DNA of 64,000 nt from Dichetophora obliterata (taxonomy: Eukaryota; Arthropoda; Insecta; Diptera; Sciomyzidae), in NCBI GenBank assembly GCA_963920525.1, contig OY986435.1:225835293-225899292 (forward strand), read 5' to 3'. Shown here in pieces: positions 11,779-23,327 of this stretch. Positions within the stretch are counted from its first letter, which is position 1. Each line of letters starts with the position of its first letter. The position numbers and the translations under genes are program-made. The notes under the pieces were generated by a model that saw only the letters and a program-made list of their open reading frames with translations, made no database searches and was not told where the DNA came from.

Positions 11779-12170
11779 ACAGTGAATCAAAAAAGTTTAG
11801 GCACAAAGCTATTAAAAATGTAAGTTTGTTAGTAAAATTTTTTCCACTTCACTTACAGAAAAAAAGTAGTATGAGCACTTAAAAAATATAGTTTTTACTT
11901 TTATAAACAACAAAAGACAATTTAATTTCAATTTTATTTCAGAATGTTTTTCAGAAGAACTGTTTGAAAAACTAAAAATAGACATGATTTTTAAATCAAA
12001 AAAATTTATGTATTGTTTTGTCATCAGGGCGAGTATTTTTGAGCCATACAATACTTAGCTAGGCCCTTTTTGGCCTGAACTACCGCCTCTAGATGTCAAC
12101 GCATGCTTCTCACTAAATTTGATGTCTCCTAATTTTATTATTTTTGACCATTCGGTGCGTATTTTTAAAG
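11779..12170 (-). pseudogene. Tc1-like transposase C-terminal remnant
   Basis: Reading the minus strand at about 12050-12117 gives LVRSMR*HLEAVVQAKKGLA then KY, the standard C-terminal end of Tc1 transposases (SMPxRxxAVIxAKGxxTKY) with an in-frame stop. Downstream, at the edge (11779-11803), CAGTGAATCAAAAAAGTTTA looks like a Tc1-type terminal repeat preceded by TA. The catalytic DDE region is not recognisable, so this is a truncated, dead copy. Confidence 0.6.
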
Positions 12171-12317
12171 CGAAGCCTTTCTACACCTCGTTTTGTGATT
12201 TGCTTGAGTGAGATCTCAAAAACAAAACTTTTTTCCATACACCTTTTTATTAGAATTGTTCTAGTTTTTTTACTTGCCTCCATTACAACAAGAGTATATA
12301 AAATTAAAAATATTCCT

Positions 12318-12390
12318 ATAACAGTAACTAGAATCGAACCAGCACCCTTTAGACTGATAGCTCAGCACGCTACCATCTTATCCTAACACC
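12318..12390 (-). pseudogene. tRNA-like sequence (pol III B box)
   Basis: A tRNA-sized stretch on the minus strand has GGTTCGATTCT (12330-12340), close to the B-box consensus, with a pairable T arm (GCTGG/CTAGT, using two G-U pairs) and a GGTAGCG D-loop-like block upstream. The anticodon stem is only CTGA/TCAG with a four-base loop, so it is not a working tRNA as read; tRNA pseudogene or SINE fragment. Confidence 0.4.
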
Positions 12391-12399
12391 TTCCTTACG

Positions 12400-13975
12400 T
12401 TAAGTGGTTTATTCAATATTAGGTATTAACCCATTTTAAATTTTATGTGCTTTCTTGTATTGATCACAGGAACTACAACATCAAATTTCAACTTTGTACC
12501 CTTCACCGTAGTCGAGATATGAGTTGGGTATAAAAATACCCAACTGCCGTTAAGGTATTCTAAATGGGCACGAATTTCTTCTGCAACAACAGCACAGTTT
12601 AATATCAGGAATTTTCTATCAATAGCAGGTATAGTTGGTTAATTGGCTAAGAAAGCTTTTAGAATTTTTTAAAATATAATTTTTTTTACAAACGATAATA
12701 ACACAAATTTTCTGACTTTTAAGCTAAAAAACTTTTGACTTTGAAAATATAGTAGTAAATGTCAAAATTGATTGACACACTTCAAAAACAATTTAAAGCT
12801 CTATGTTTTCTCGCAATAAACAAAAATTCAACACTTAGCTGTTACCAATTCTGAGATATGATCAATTCTGCAGAAAAATTTTCATGGGTAAAAATACTCA
12901 ACTGTGATTAATGGGTTAACTGAAGCTATGTTCTATGCTATGAAGCTAAAAGATTTGTGCATTAGCTATCCTACATATAATGCGTGAAGCTATGTTGCAG
13001 CATATCATAATAGTCTATTAAAATTTTTGTGTAATGACTATCGAAACAACAAAAGTAGCAAGGTTCCATTGAACTGGTTGAAAATTATCACAAGATGCCA
13101 ATTGTTTTAAGGTGTAGATTTTAATTGCGAATTCAGACATGAATGTCCATGAATGCACTTAAGGCAAGGGCGGTAGTCTAGCGCTCGAAAATTTAAGGTA
13201 TTTTTAGGATTTTTTTTATTAAGTTAAAATATTGCACAACGATATTTAAACTTTTAAGGTATATTGAAACACTCATTCATCATAAAACAAATTATTTTTT
13301 AATTAAAAAATTGTTGATCATGTTCAAAATGGCGCTCAATGAGATGCTCTCAAAGAAAAGGAGCATGGCGGTGTTGTAGATTTTGACTTTTATATTTATC
13401 TGAAAAATAAAAACCAAGAATATAATAAATAACTATGAGTGCAGCTATGGCTGGAACTAGAAAGAAAAAATATTGAAAATTGACAGAATGACGTGCTTTT
13501 GAAAATTAAATCCTTAAAACAGCTTGTTTTCTACCGGTTTTTAAGTGTAAAATATACGATGTTTTTAAAATAAAACTTTGATTCTAGCTCCGGCGATAGC
13601 TACTGATGTTGTGAATAGCATATTTATATTTCGAAGGATTCGGCAGAATAGTTTTTGTTTTTTCTACAACACCATGCCGCAAAAAAGTAGTTTCGAAATA
13701 AATGAGTATAAAGAGAATGAATGTAGACGAAACACTGGCTCCATACCTACTAAAATGGCTGTAGAAGTGAAAATAACGTCAGAAGGACTTTAATTTTCGA
13801 AAAAAATTAAATTAATTTCATAAAAGTTCTAGGCCTTAAACAGTGCCGTTTTGATAAATATAATTTACGAATGATAAGCGATCTAAATATTTGTATAACA
13901 CGATTAGGGACAACTATTGATATAATATTTGCTCAAATGTCGATAATATTACATCTACATAATATACGTTTGCAT
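12400..13975. other. AT-rich intron, no supported gene
   Basis: I see only A/T-rich sequence and a short direct echo of CCCAACTG/TACTCAACTG near 12535 and 12893. The 71-codon frame at 13578-13793 has no recognisable features. Confidence 0.4.
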
Positions 13976-13994
13976 ACATATTTTTTGAAAATTT

Positions 13995-15765
13995 TTCGAA
14001 AAAATAAGACGCCTTGCCGATGGTTTTAAAACCGGGGCCTCTTCCTGCAAGGATGAAAACGGGAATCTAGTGACAGATGTCCAGAGTACACTGACGTTAT
14101 GGAGGGAACACTTCTCTAAGCTTCTAAATGGCGACGCTGACAACAATTCCGCCAATAGAGATGATATTCCGGAAACCCCAATTGCGGATGACAGCGTCGA
14201 GGTTCTGCTGCCCGACTATGATGAAGTTCTGACAGCTATAGCTCGGCTTAAAAGTAACAAAGCCGCGGGAGCTGATGGCTTACCTGCTGAGCTGTTTAAG
14301 AACGGAGGCGAAGGTCTACTTAAATGCATTCACGAGCTTCTATGCAGAATATGGTCGGAAGAATGCATTGCGAACGATTGGAATCTCAGTGTGCTCTGCC
14401 CAATCCACAAGAAAGGCGATCCCACTATCTGTGCCAATTACCGTGGGATAAGCCTTTTTAATATCGCATATAAGGTCCTGTCGAGCGTTTTATGTGAAAG
14501 ATTGAAGCCCATTGTAAACGAACTGATCGGACCTTATCAGTGTGGCTTCAGACCTGGAAAGTCCACCATCGACCAGATTTTCACGCTACGACAAATCTTG
14601 GAGAAGACTCAAGAAAAACAAGTCGACACCCACCATCTTTTTGTCGACTACAAAGCCGCCTTCGACAGCCCAATAAGGAAGCACCTGTACTCCACCATGT
14701 CTGAATTTGGTATTCCTGCAAAATTAATACGACTTTGCAGGATGACACTGAGCAACACCAGCAGCGCAGTTAAAATCGGGAAGGACCTCTCCCCACCATT
14801 TATTACCAAACGAGGTTTCAGACAAGGTGATTCCTTATCGTGCGACTTTTTCAACCTAATGATGGAAAAGATCATCCGAGCTGCTGATCTGAGACGTAGT
14901 GGCACAATATTCTACAAGAGTGTTTTGCTGCTTGCGTATGCTGATGACATCGATATCATTGGCCATAATACGCGCGAAGTCAGTGCAGCATTTTCCAGAT
15001 TAGAAAGAGAGTCAAGTCGAATGGGTCTGGCAGTGAATGCAGATAAGACGAAATACTTAGTGTCAACAAACAAACAGTCCCAGCGTCTTGGAACCCACGT
15101 TACCGTTGACAATACCTCCTTCGAGGTTGTGAAGAACTTCGTCTATCTGGGATCCAGCATTAATTCAACCAACGACATCAGCATTGAGATCAAACGAAGA
15201 ATAACTCTTGCCAACAGGTGTTACTTTGGGCTCAGTAGGCAATTGAGAAGCAGAGCCCTCTCTCGACGAACGAAAATCACGCTCTATAAATCGCTCATCA
15301 TGCCCGTCCTACTTTACGCATCACAAACCTGGACGCTGAGCTGTTTAGATGAAAAGACTTTAGGAGCATTCGAGAGAAAGATTCTTCGTAAGATCTACGG
15401 ACCAATCTGCGTCAATGGCGAGTACCGAATACGGTGGAATGATGAACTGTATGAGCTGTACGCTGACATCGACATAGTCAAGCGCATTAAAATCGAGCGG
15501 CTTCGCTGGCTTGGTCATGTTCAGCGCATGAAAGACGATGCTCCAGTGAAGAAAACATTCGATTCGGTACCCAGCGACGGTCAGCGCAGAAGAGGACGAC
15601 CGCATCTTCGTTGGAAAGACCAAGTAGAGGACAACCTGACGAAGCTTGGAATTTCCAACTGGCGCGAGCAAGCGAAAGACAGAAATGGCTGGCGCAAATT
15701 CTTAGATGAGGCCAAGACCGACATACGGTTGTAGCGCCAACTAAGTAAGTAAGTAAGTAATATAC
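13995..15765 (+). mobile_element. 5'-truncated RTE-type LINE with intact RT frame
   Basis: The open frame runs from upstream of the first Met (RRLADGFKTGASSCKDENG is readable from about 14007) to 15734. The 3' end is TAAGTAAGTAAGTAAG (15744-15760), the short tandem tail typical of RTE elements rather than poly(A). The endonuclease half is absent, as expected after incomplete reverse transcription. Confidence 0.9.
14070..15734 (+). CDS. RTE-clade reverse transcriptase (5' truncated)
   Basis: 554 codons from the first Met, though the frame is open further upstream, so this Met is not a true start. It makes the RT and C-terminal part of an RTE/BovB-type pol. Visible motifs: SNKAAGADGLPAELFK (about 70-85), CPIHKKGD then NYRGISL, QCGFRPGKST, catalytic Asp in LFVDYKAAFDS (about 193), RQGDSLS, and LAYADDID (about 289-295) with both Asp present. 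The C-terminus has LRWLGHVQRM and WREQAKDRNGWRK, hallmarks of the RTE clade. No frameshift or stop, so this is a relatively young copy. The product lacks the apurinic endonuclease needed for autonomous jumping. Confidence 0.93.
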   Translation: MTDVQSTLTLWREHFSKLLNGDADNNSANRDDIPETPIADDSVEVLLPDYDEVLTAIARLKSNKAAGADGLPAELFKNGGEGLLKCIHELLCRIWSEECIANDWNLSVLCPIHKKGDPTICANYRGISLFNIAYKVLSSVLCERLKPIVNELIGPYQCGFRPGKSTIDQIFTLRQILEKTQEKQVDTHHLFVDYKAAFDSPIRKHLYSTMSEFGIPAKLIRLCRMTLSNTSSAVKIGKDLSPPFITKRGFRQGDSLSCDFFNLMMEKIIRAADLRRSGTIFYKSVLLLAYADDIDIIGHNTREVSAAFSRLERESSRMGLAVNADKTKYLVSTNKQSQRLGTHVTVDNTSFEVVKNFVYLGSSINSTNDISIEIKRRITLANRCYFGLSRQLRSRALSRRTKITLYKSLIMPVLLYASQTWTLSCLDEKTLGAFERKILRKIYGPICVNGEYRIRWNDELYELYADIDIVKRIKIERLRWLGHVQRMKDDAPVKKTFDSVPSDGQRRRGRPHLRWKDQVEDNLTKLGISNWREQAKDRNGWRKFLDEAKTDIRL

Positions 15766-16315
15766 GTTTGCTATTTAAGATATTAACAACCAATAATTTC
15801 GTTAATAAATTTCCATAATTAAAATAATTGAAAACATTTACAAAAATAATTCAAAATTAATGTAAAATAATAATTTAAGGTAATAAAATTTACTGGAGGG
15901 AATATTATTTTGTTTAGTTAACTTTATGGTAATTAAAATTTTTTTTTTTAAAACCATAAAATTATCAAACTCATGAAACTTCAAAAAAGCTTCGCTTCTC
16001 TCGTGTGTCCAACGAAGCATCTGATTTTTTTTATTTTTTTTTTTTAATAGAGCAAAGAACTCTCTTTGATCTGAAAAGAAAGGGATAGATTATTAGTGGA
16101 AGAATTGATTGGAACCATACGTGAATTGTCGATTAGGCGGAACAAACGTGAAAGATTATTTAATTGCTTACAATCGAGGCTAGTGCTTTGTCTTAACTTC
16201 GGCAAGCATTTCCAGCCATCAGTTGTTCCTGTCTTTTAATTCCACATTTTCCATAATTTAGTTGTGAATTTTTTGTTTTCAATAATTCTTAAATGCAGTA
16301 AAGGACAAAGAAAGC
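15766..16315. other. AT-rich intron, no feature seen
   Basis: A/T runs only; no motif or repeat border recognised. Confidence 0.4.
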
Positions 16316-16440
16316 GAAAAGAGCCATGTCCGAACCCGGATTCGAACCGGGTTCCTCTGAGTTGATAGTCTAGTGCATTCTTCACTAGACTAGAAAAGCC
16401 GATTTCGGTTTCGAAACAACATTTCTTCTTTTGTTTTGAG
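16316..16440 (-). repeat. tRNA-like/SINE-like block with two strong hairpins
   Basis: Minus strand carries a perfect T-arm, CCCGG-TTCGAAT-CCGGG (16334-16352), containing the B box GGTTCGAATCC. Next to it is a perfect 10-bp hairpin, TAGTCTAGTG with a 7-base loop (16366-16392). The acceptor ends pair only in part (TTCGGAC with AACCGAA) and no normal anticodon arm folds. A related block with the motifs GATTTCTTCAAAAACTTAAC follows at 16505-16620 and again at 60935-61045, suggesting a dispersed SINE. Confidence 0.5.
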
Positions 16441-16750
16441 GCGCAACACTGCATTCATATGTATCTCACTTTTCGCCTTGCTCAAGGTTCGAGTAGCGAG
16501 CACAATAGAGTTTATTGATAATAGCGCAACACAAACACGTGTAAAGAGAACGATTTATCAATGCGTGGCATCAGGCATGATTTCTTCAAAAACTTAACAC
16601 GTAAATTAAATATATATATTATCAAAAATTTCAAAAATAGAAAAATACTCCTATAAAGTGCTGTAACACAAAAAAATAAAAATGGTGATATGTTAAATTT
16701 GTTGGTTTTTAAGGTTTTTTTGCATTTTTTACCCTAAAACCAGGGTATGA

Positions 16751-17545
16751 TATGAGCTGTTCAGAGCACAAGTGGCGTAAGTCCGTTTTTAGGGAAATTG
16801 AGTTAAGTACATAGAAGTGAAGAGAAAAATGCAACCTATTTATGAGTACGGGCTAGAAACTCCTAGCTTACGTAATCTCTGAACAAGATGCAATACTTTG
16901 TTATTGCTCTGACAAATAACATTATTTTTTCAGAGCACAAGTGGCGGAAGTCCATTTTTGGTAGTTTTGAGAAAATCGAACATTAAGAAAAATTCTTAAG
17001 ATAAATTCCAAGTATGAAGAACTCAGTTTTGCTTATAAGCTAGGTCAAGAGCATAATTGGAGCTATCCATATCGTAAAAAATAAATTAAATAATACATAA
17101 AAATGACGCAGAATATTGCTTATTAGTAAAAACATTTGGAATTACGCCACTGATAATTATTTTAAATTTCTCGTTTCCGCTGTAGGAATCTAATAGGATA
17201 TATTTTTCTAGAATTTTTTGATAAGGAATGGCAGCATTTTTACACAAAAGTTGGACAAAACCACCCCTTAGCGGTTATCTCCATTATTAAAGGAGATATA
17301 AAATGAATGGTCTTACGCCACTTGTCCTCTGAAAATTTTTTGAAATTCCTCATTTCCGCTGTAAAAATGTAATGGACAATATTTTTAAGAATTCTTTGAT
17401 GAGGAATGGCAGCACTTTTACCGAGAAATTGGACAAAACCACCCCTTAGCGATTATCACCATTATTAAGGGAGATTTAAAATGAATGGACTTACGCCACT
17501 TGTCCTCTGAAAATTTTTAAAAATTTCTCCTTTCCGCTGTAAAAA
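16751..17545. mobile_element. TIR repeat with CAGAG(C/G)ACAAGTGGCG ends, tandemly nested
   Basis: CAGAGCACAAGTGGCGTAAG (16761) is mirrored at 17487-17510 by CTTACGCCACTTGTCCTCTG; an inner pair lies at about 16931 and 17315-17334. The right side contains two about 180-bp direct repeats. A third copy of the left end is at 30103-30300. CAGAG termini resemble hAT elements, but I found no clean 8-bp TSD. Confidence 0.65.
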
Positions 17546-17554
17546 TCTCTGCAA

Positions 17555-19344
17555 CTTTGCTAGCATATTCCTCATTGTGGTTAGCTTGGTTCTTTCAGCC
17601 CATTCTATTGCACCCAGCTTTTCCCCGCCAGGTTCCTACATAACATGAGTGCGCGCGTTGCTTTGTTTATTGTTTCCTCTGCATGTCTTCTCCAAAGAAG
17701 CTTTGAATCTAGTATGAGCCCTAGGTACTTTACTTCTCCTTTAAAGGGAATTTCCGTACCATCCATTCTCATAGTTTGAAGATTCGGCAGCCTTCTTTTG
17801 TTAGTAAAAGGTACTATGGTAGTTTTCGCTGGGTTGATATTTAATCCCACTGTGTTGCCCATTCCTTTGCTACTGACAGTCCTCTCTGTATAAGGTTACA
17901 GAGAGTATCCTCGAACTTCCCTCTCGCTATTAAGGCGATATCGTCTGCGTAACCCTGACTTTTTATGACTTTCTCGGTTAGCTTCGATAATAGTTCATTC
18001 ACAACAAGACTCCATAACAGTGGAGAAAGGACTTCGCCTTGTGGGCAGCCTTTTGTTTATCTTAGTTCTTATCGTGGTGGTGCCCACTTTTTTTCTGCAG
18101 TTCTAGTGCTAAGCATTTGACATATCCATCTGCTGAGCCTATTATTTATTCCTTTTTTGTGTAGTGACTTCTTCACAACCTCTATGCCTAGAGGCTCTCT
18201 CTATGTCTAGAAAGGCACAGAGTACGGTTTCTTTGTTTTTGAGAGCTGACTGGATATTACTAGTCAGCTGGTATAGGGCAGATTCTGTGGACCTACCCGC
18301 TTTCTATGCGTGTTGACAAGGGTGCAATGGCGCCTTCTCCAGAATCTTAGTTCTAATATAGTTATCTATTACCTTTTCCATTGTTTTAAGAACAAATGAC
18401 GTAAGGCTCATGGGTCTAAGCGACTTTGGTAGCGTGTAGTTTTTTCTTTACTTTTGCTATGAAGGTGACTATGGCCCTTCTCCATTTCCTTTGGATATAC
18501 CCCAGCGCAAGGCTACTTTTAGTTGTTTTGACTAGGTGGGGCGATATTGTTTCTGCATCTTTTTGTAAAATTGCAGGAAAGATGCCGTCTACACCTGATT
18601 TGAATGGTTGAAAGGGTCTGAGTGGCCAATCTAGACGAGCCTTAGTACAATCGTGGCGAGTTTCCATTCTTCTCGATTTGGAGCAATCTGCCTGTCTGCC
18701 GTTTCTGGTGTGCTGCCCGGGAAATGAGTATCTAGAAGGTGACTGGCTCGTTGCTGTTCTCTAAGCGTATAGCTTCCGTCTGGCAATAGAAGTGACTTTA
18801 TTGTCTCTACTCTGCCTTTAGCAATTGATTTGTGTATCCTGGCTGCGGCTGGCGTGGAAGAAATGTCTTCGCAGAAAGTTTTAAAGCTTTGTCTTTTGGC
18901 TTTTCTGATTTTTTTATTGTACTCCGTCAAAGTCGCCGAGTAGTAATATGCGCTTTGTAAAAAATTAGTAGTTAATTATCCGTTGCGCTTTGCGTTATAA
19001 AAGCTACATCGCACCTTCTTCTGGAGTTTGGCCAGCTCAGCGCTCCACCAAGGAGTATGTTTTGTTCTTGCCTTGTGCCCTATTGGACAACTAGATGCGT
19101 AGGCATTATATATTGCATTGTTTGACTGCTCTACATAGCAATCAAGTTATAGGATGTTACTAATTGTACTCCAAGCTTTTACATTCTGTAGTTTTTCTTT
19201 CAGGGTGTTGGTGTATGTGTCCCAACTGGTATTTCTTGGGTTTCTTTTGGGTTCTATGTCTTGACATTTCCCCAAGTCTAAACTCTATTATTCTATGGTC
19301 AGGCATTGAAGGTTCCACTGATACCCTCTGTTCCCTAATCATAT
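17555..19344 (-). pseudogene. LOA/R1-like LINE, RT part (interrupted, degenerate)
   Basis: On the minus strand, pieces in at least four frames line up as one LINE pol: PDHRIIEFRLG (end of the endonuclease), STPAAARIHKSIAKG, the RT entry block WPLRPFQPFKSGVDGIFPAI then LGYIQRKWRRAIVTFI, QGEVLSPLLWSLVVNELL, GYADDIALIARGK (YADD at 17934-17954), and the thumb block GLNINPAKT...KYLGLILDSKL. Block wording matches the LOA/R1 group of insect LINEs. Multiple frameshifts and stops make it inactive. Its 5' endonuclease part continues beyond the inserted LINE, at 21030-21170. Confidence 0.8.
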
Positions 19345-21028
19345 TTATTTATTTTATTTATTTTTATTGGCCAAACAAGGCAATGCAATTTACTTATTCT
19401 AACTTATTCTAACAGGTTTTGTTTACTTATTATTAAGTTTTTTGTTTTTCTTCTCCCCTTTCCTTGTTTTTATTTTATTTTTTATTTGGTGCTCTTAGTG
19501 GGCCTACTCCGCCCACCGGATTGACATGATTTAAAAAACCATGTCAAAACTAAGAGAAGAGGAGGAAAACAAGAGAGACTATATACACACTTAAGATACG
19601 ATGTATATATATTATTCTTAAAGACTATAAGGACAAAAGGACGTAAATGGGAGATTTGGAGAGGGATGTTAAAGAATTTTGATTTATTAAACTAAATGCT
19701 TATACATATAAATCCATACATGTATGTAGTTTATCTGAGGCCTGTGTTAATTCTGATTACTGAGTGATTTATATAGGGTTTGCTTGAAAGAGGATTTGGA
19801 CATAGAAGGTGAGTAGTATATAGAGATATTATTAAATTCTCTGCAACAACGATTGATGGGTTCATTATTTGCATATGTAGTTTGCTGCTGATATTCAGTT
19901 AACAATCGAGTATGCCTAGTGCGCCTAATTGGATCGTTAAAGGAAATCATATTAGAAATATAATCGCTGTGAATAGCACCATTAATTACATCAAATGTGA
20001 AGCATGAGCCCAATAACGATCTTCTTGTTGATAGTGGCATCAAATTTAAAAGGCTGAGTCTATGTTCATATGATGGAAGGCTACAATAATCATGGGGGTT
20101 GTACATATCTCTAAGCGCGTATAGTAAGAACTGCTTTTGAATAGACTCAATTCTTTCTCTATGGGAATCGAAAGATGGATTCCAAATTATGCATGCATAT
20201 TCAAGTATTGGGCGCACTAATGCACGGTACAAGGATGTAGTGACCCATATATTCTTGAATTCATTTGCACGTCTTTTTATAAAACCGAGCTGTTTGCTGG
20301 CCCTGGACACAATTTTATCATAGTGCAGATTGAAGCGCATCTTGCAATCTAAGACAACTCCAAGATCCACTATATGGTTGACCCTTTTTAGTTCGATACT
20401 ATTGAGGTGGTAGGTATGTAATGTTACGTTGTTTTTACGAGTAAAGCTAATAATATTGCATTTATTGACATTAAGATGTAGTTTATTTTGAAAACACATT
20501 GCTCAAGAGACAACAATTTTGATTGCAAAAAATTTACATCTGCATCTGATTGAATTGCATAGTACATTTTTAAATCATCTGCATACATAAGATGTGGGAT
20601 ATCGTTAAGAACTTCTGACAGATCGGATATGAATATGTTGAAAAGAAGAGGATCAAGATGACTACCTTGCGAAACTCCCGAGGAGACTGCAATTTTTTTC
20701 GATAGAACTCCCTGGAATTTAACAAACTGGGATCTGCCGTTTAAATATGATTTTAGACAACTTAGTATGGACCCTGCAACACCAAATTTTTCTAACTTAT
20801 ATATAGGAATGTTGTGATCAACTCGATCAAAAGCTTTACTGAAATCAGTATAAACAGCATCTATTTGGTGCCCTTTTTCCATTTTGACTAAAACATCTGA
20901 TACCATAATCATGAGATTAGTGGTGGTAGATCGCCCTTTTCGGAACCCGTGTTGCTGCTCATTTAGACGTGGGTTAATGAAACTTGTTAGCTTTTCACAA
21001 ATAAGTTTTTCAAAAAATATTTCCAACA
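19345..21028 (-). mobile_element. CR1/jockey-type LINE inserted into the LOA-like LINE
   Basis: 5'-truncated copy on the minus strand. It starts with the RT words LEIFFEKLICEKL at 21026 and ends in an AAATAAATAAAATAAATAAA tail at about 19347-19366. The host LINE resumes on both sides in the correct order. ATATG occurs at both borders and may be the target duplication. The last 400 bp are 3' UTR. Confidence 0.85.
19747..20499 (-). pseudogene. CR1/jockey-type RT, thumb and C-terminal part
   Basis: 250 codons beginning FQNKLHLNVNKCNIISFTRK, then HIVDLGVVLDCKM and RALVRPILEYACIIWNP, standard post-palm motifs of this LINE group, through to the natural end KSLSNQN. Together with the upstream frame it represents one pol broken by a single frameshift near 20500. 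Confidence 0.85.
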
Positions 21029-21029
21029 T
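20424..21029 (-). pseudogene. CR1/jockey-type RT, palm domain (frameshifted)
   Basis: 201 codons with QQHGFRKGRSTTTNL, VYTDFSKAFDRVDH (catalytic Asp), SGVSQGSHLDPLLFNIFI and LMYADDLKMY, the A, B and C boxes of reverse transcriptase. It is open up to LLSLEQC and then shifts frame; the remainder continues in the frame of 19747-20499. The first Met is only the truncation edge. Confidence 0.85.
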
Positions 21030-21170
21030 ATGGGCTTCCGATGGTGAGATCTAAGACCTCTTCTCTAGCAATAGTCACAAAAGTAGGTGTTGCTCCCACA
21101 TTGAGAAAGTCTAGGTTACTACTTAAAATAAATTCTAAAAGGTACTCACTAGAGCCCTGCGTAGGTGCAC
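21030..21170 (-). pseudogene. LOA/R1-like LINE, endonuclease fragment
   Basis: Minus strand reads SEYLLEFILSSNLDFLNVGA then PTFVTIAREEVLDLTI, the late endonuclease block (NxGxxPTF ... xEVLDxTL) that precedes the SDH/PDHR motif. The matching PDHR lies across the inserted LINE at about 19300. Upstream (above 21170) similarity fades. Confidence 0.75.
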
Positions 21171-21429
21171 TTAAAACCGTCTTCAAAACATTTGTTAATT
21201 TCACACTACACTGCACTGTCTTGCTTGCTGCAAAGAAATCATGTGTGTGATTGCAGCGAAGACGAAAAAACATGATAGAGCAATAAAAACAGATCATAGA
21301 TATTGTTGATCTAAGATATCGTTGTCAAAGAGCTCGCTGCAGTCAATGCAACGAAAGCTTGTTCACTGGCAATAGATGATTCGTATCAGAGAACGAATAC
21401 GGTGCTGGCGCGAACACTAGGTAAAAATG

Positions 21430-22945
21430 GGTCACGCATCATTATTTAACAGTGCTAGGAGGTTGCTGATTTTGAATCTGAAGTCAGAATTTTAATATTA
21501 AAAATGGTGGATAGGGTTGTCACCTTAATTTTTTTATTTTTACGAATTCGGGTCTGGTGCTAACTGAAAGATCAAAATGGGTCGCTGAATCCGAATCCGT
21601 TGTCAGAATTTACAAAATTTTTATATAAGAGGGCTGCCACCTAATAATATGTATTTTTAAGAGTTTTAAACATAATTTATCAGTGTTAGGGGGTCGCTGA
21701 TTTCGAATCTGAAGTCAGAATTTTAAAATTCAAGATGGTGGATAGGGTTGCCACCTTAATTTTTTGTATTTTTATGAATTCGGGGATGGCAAAAAAATGG
21801 TACACCAAAAATGGGTCGCTGAATCCGAATCCGTGGTCAGAATATTATCAAAATTATAAAATTTTGAAAAAATAGGGCTGCTTTTACTTTTGAAAATAAA
21901 AATTAATTCATAAAAATAAAAAATTAAGGTGGCATCCCTATCCACCATCTTTAATTTTAAAATTCTGACTTCAGAGTCGAAATCAGTGACTCCCTAAACT
22001 GTAAAATTATGTTTAAAACTCTTAAAAATACATATTATTAGGTGGCAACATAAAAATACAAAAAATTAAGGGGGAAACCCTATCCGCCATCTTGAATTTT
22101 AAAATTCTGACTTTAGACTCGAAATCAGCGAGCCCTTAACACTGATAAATGATGTTTAAAACTCTTAAGAAAACATATTATTAGGTGACAACCCTATGAT
22201 TTAAAAATTTTATAATTTTGAAATTCTGGCCACGGATTCGGACTCAGCGACCCATTCTGACCTTTCAGTTCACGCCAGCCCCGAATTCATCCCATCTTGA
22301 ATTTTAAATTTCTGACTTTAGACTCGAAATCAGCGACCCCTTAACACTGCTAAATTATGTTTAAAACTCTAAAGAAAACATATTATTAGGTGACAACCCT
22401 ATGATTTCAAAATTTTATAATTTTAAAATTCTGACCACGGATTCGGATTCAGCGACCCATTTTTGGTATACCTTTTCTTTTTGACAGCCCCGAATTCATA
22501 AAAATACAAAAAATTAAGGTGGCATTCCTATCCACCATCTTGAATTTTAAAATTCTGACTTCAGATTCGAAATTAGCGACCTTCTAACACTGATAAATGA
22601 TGTTTAAAACTCTTAAAAATACATATTATTAGGTGGCAGCCCTCTTATTTAAAAATTTTATAATTTTGAAATTCTGACAATGGATTCGGATTCAGCGACC
22701 CATTTTTACCTATCAGTTCGCGCCAGCCCCAAAATCATAAAAGTACAAAAATTAAGGTGGCAACCCAATCCACCATTCTTAATTTTAAAATTCTGACTTC
22801 AGATTTGAAATCAGCGACCCCCTAACACTGTTAAATGATGTTTAAAACTTTTAAAAATGCATATTAGGTGGCAACCCTATTATAAAAAAATTACATAAAC
22901 AACGGATTCGGATTATGCGACCTATTTTTACCTAGTCAATCTTGA
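21430..22945. repeat. 243-bp repeat, array 1 with an orientation switch
   Basis: Repeat blocks: GGATTCGGATTCAGCGACCC, CATATTATTAGGTGGCAACC, GCCAGCCCCGAATTCATAAA, AAGGTGGCAACCCTATCCAC and TCTGACTTCAGATTCGAAAT. Units before about 21885 run in the opposite orientation to those after it, so the array is head-to-head inverted. Units are incomplete and diverged here. Confidence 0.9.
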
Positions 22946-23327
22946 AAATCTTGAAGTTGGTGTAAAAAAATGTCTAGTTAGGCGCAAGCGCGTCGGAAGC
23001 TAATTTCATCTGGGGGGCAGTACAAATGGGGGGCAGTACAAATGGTGGTGCAAAAAAAGTTCACCAAAATTTCTTCAAAGAAACATGAATGTGAATAAAC
23101 AAATTTTTTATTTTAGTTTAAAATAAAAAAAATATAAAAATATATAAAAAATATTAAAATTTCATTATTTTTAAAAGTTCTTCCAATTTCAATATTAGAG
23201 ATCATTCTTTAAAGGATCTTTCATATGGTAATATGAAAATATAAGAAATAATGGTTGCTTTTATAAAGCATGACTAGGTATATCTTTACATGGTTTAAAT
23301 GCAATTAGGTACAAGAAGTATATCAAT

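Noticed and set aside
12318..12390. Functional tRNA gene on the minus strand
   Set aside because: The anticodon stem-loop does not fold with seven loop bases and the acceptor relies on wobble pairs; kept only as tRNA-like.
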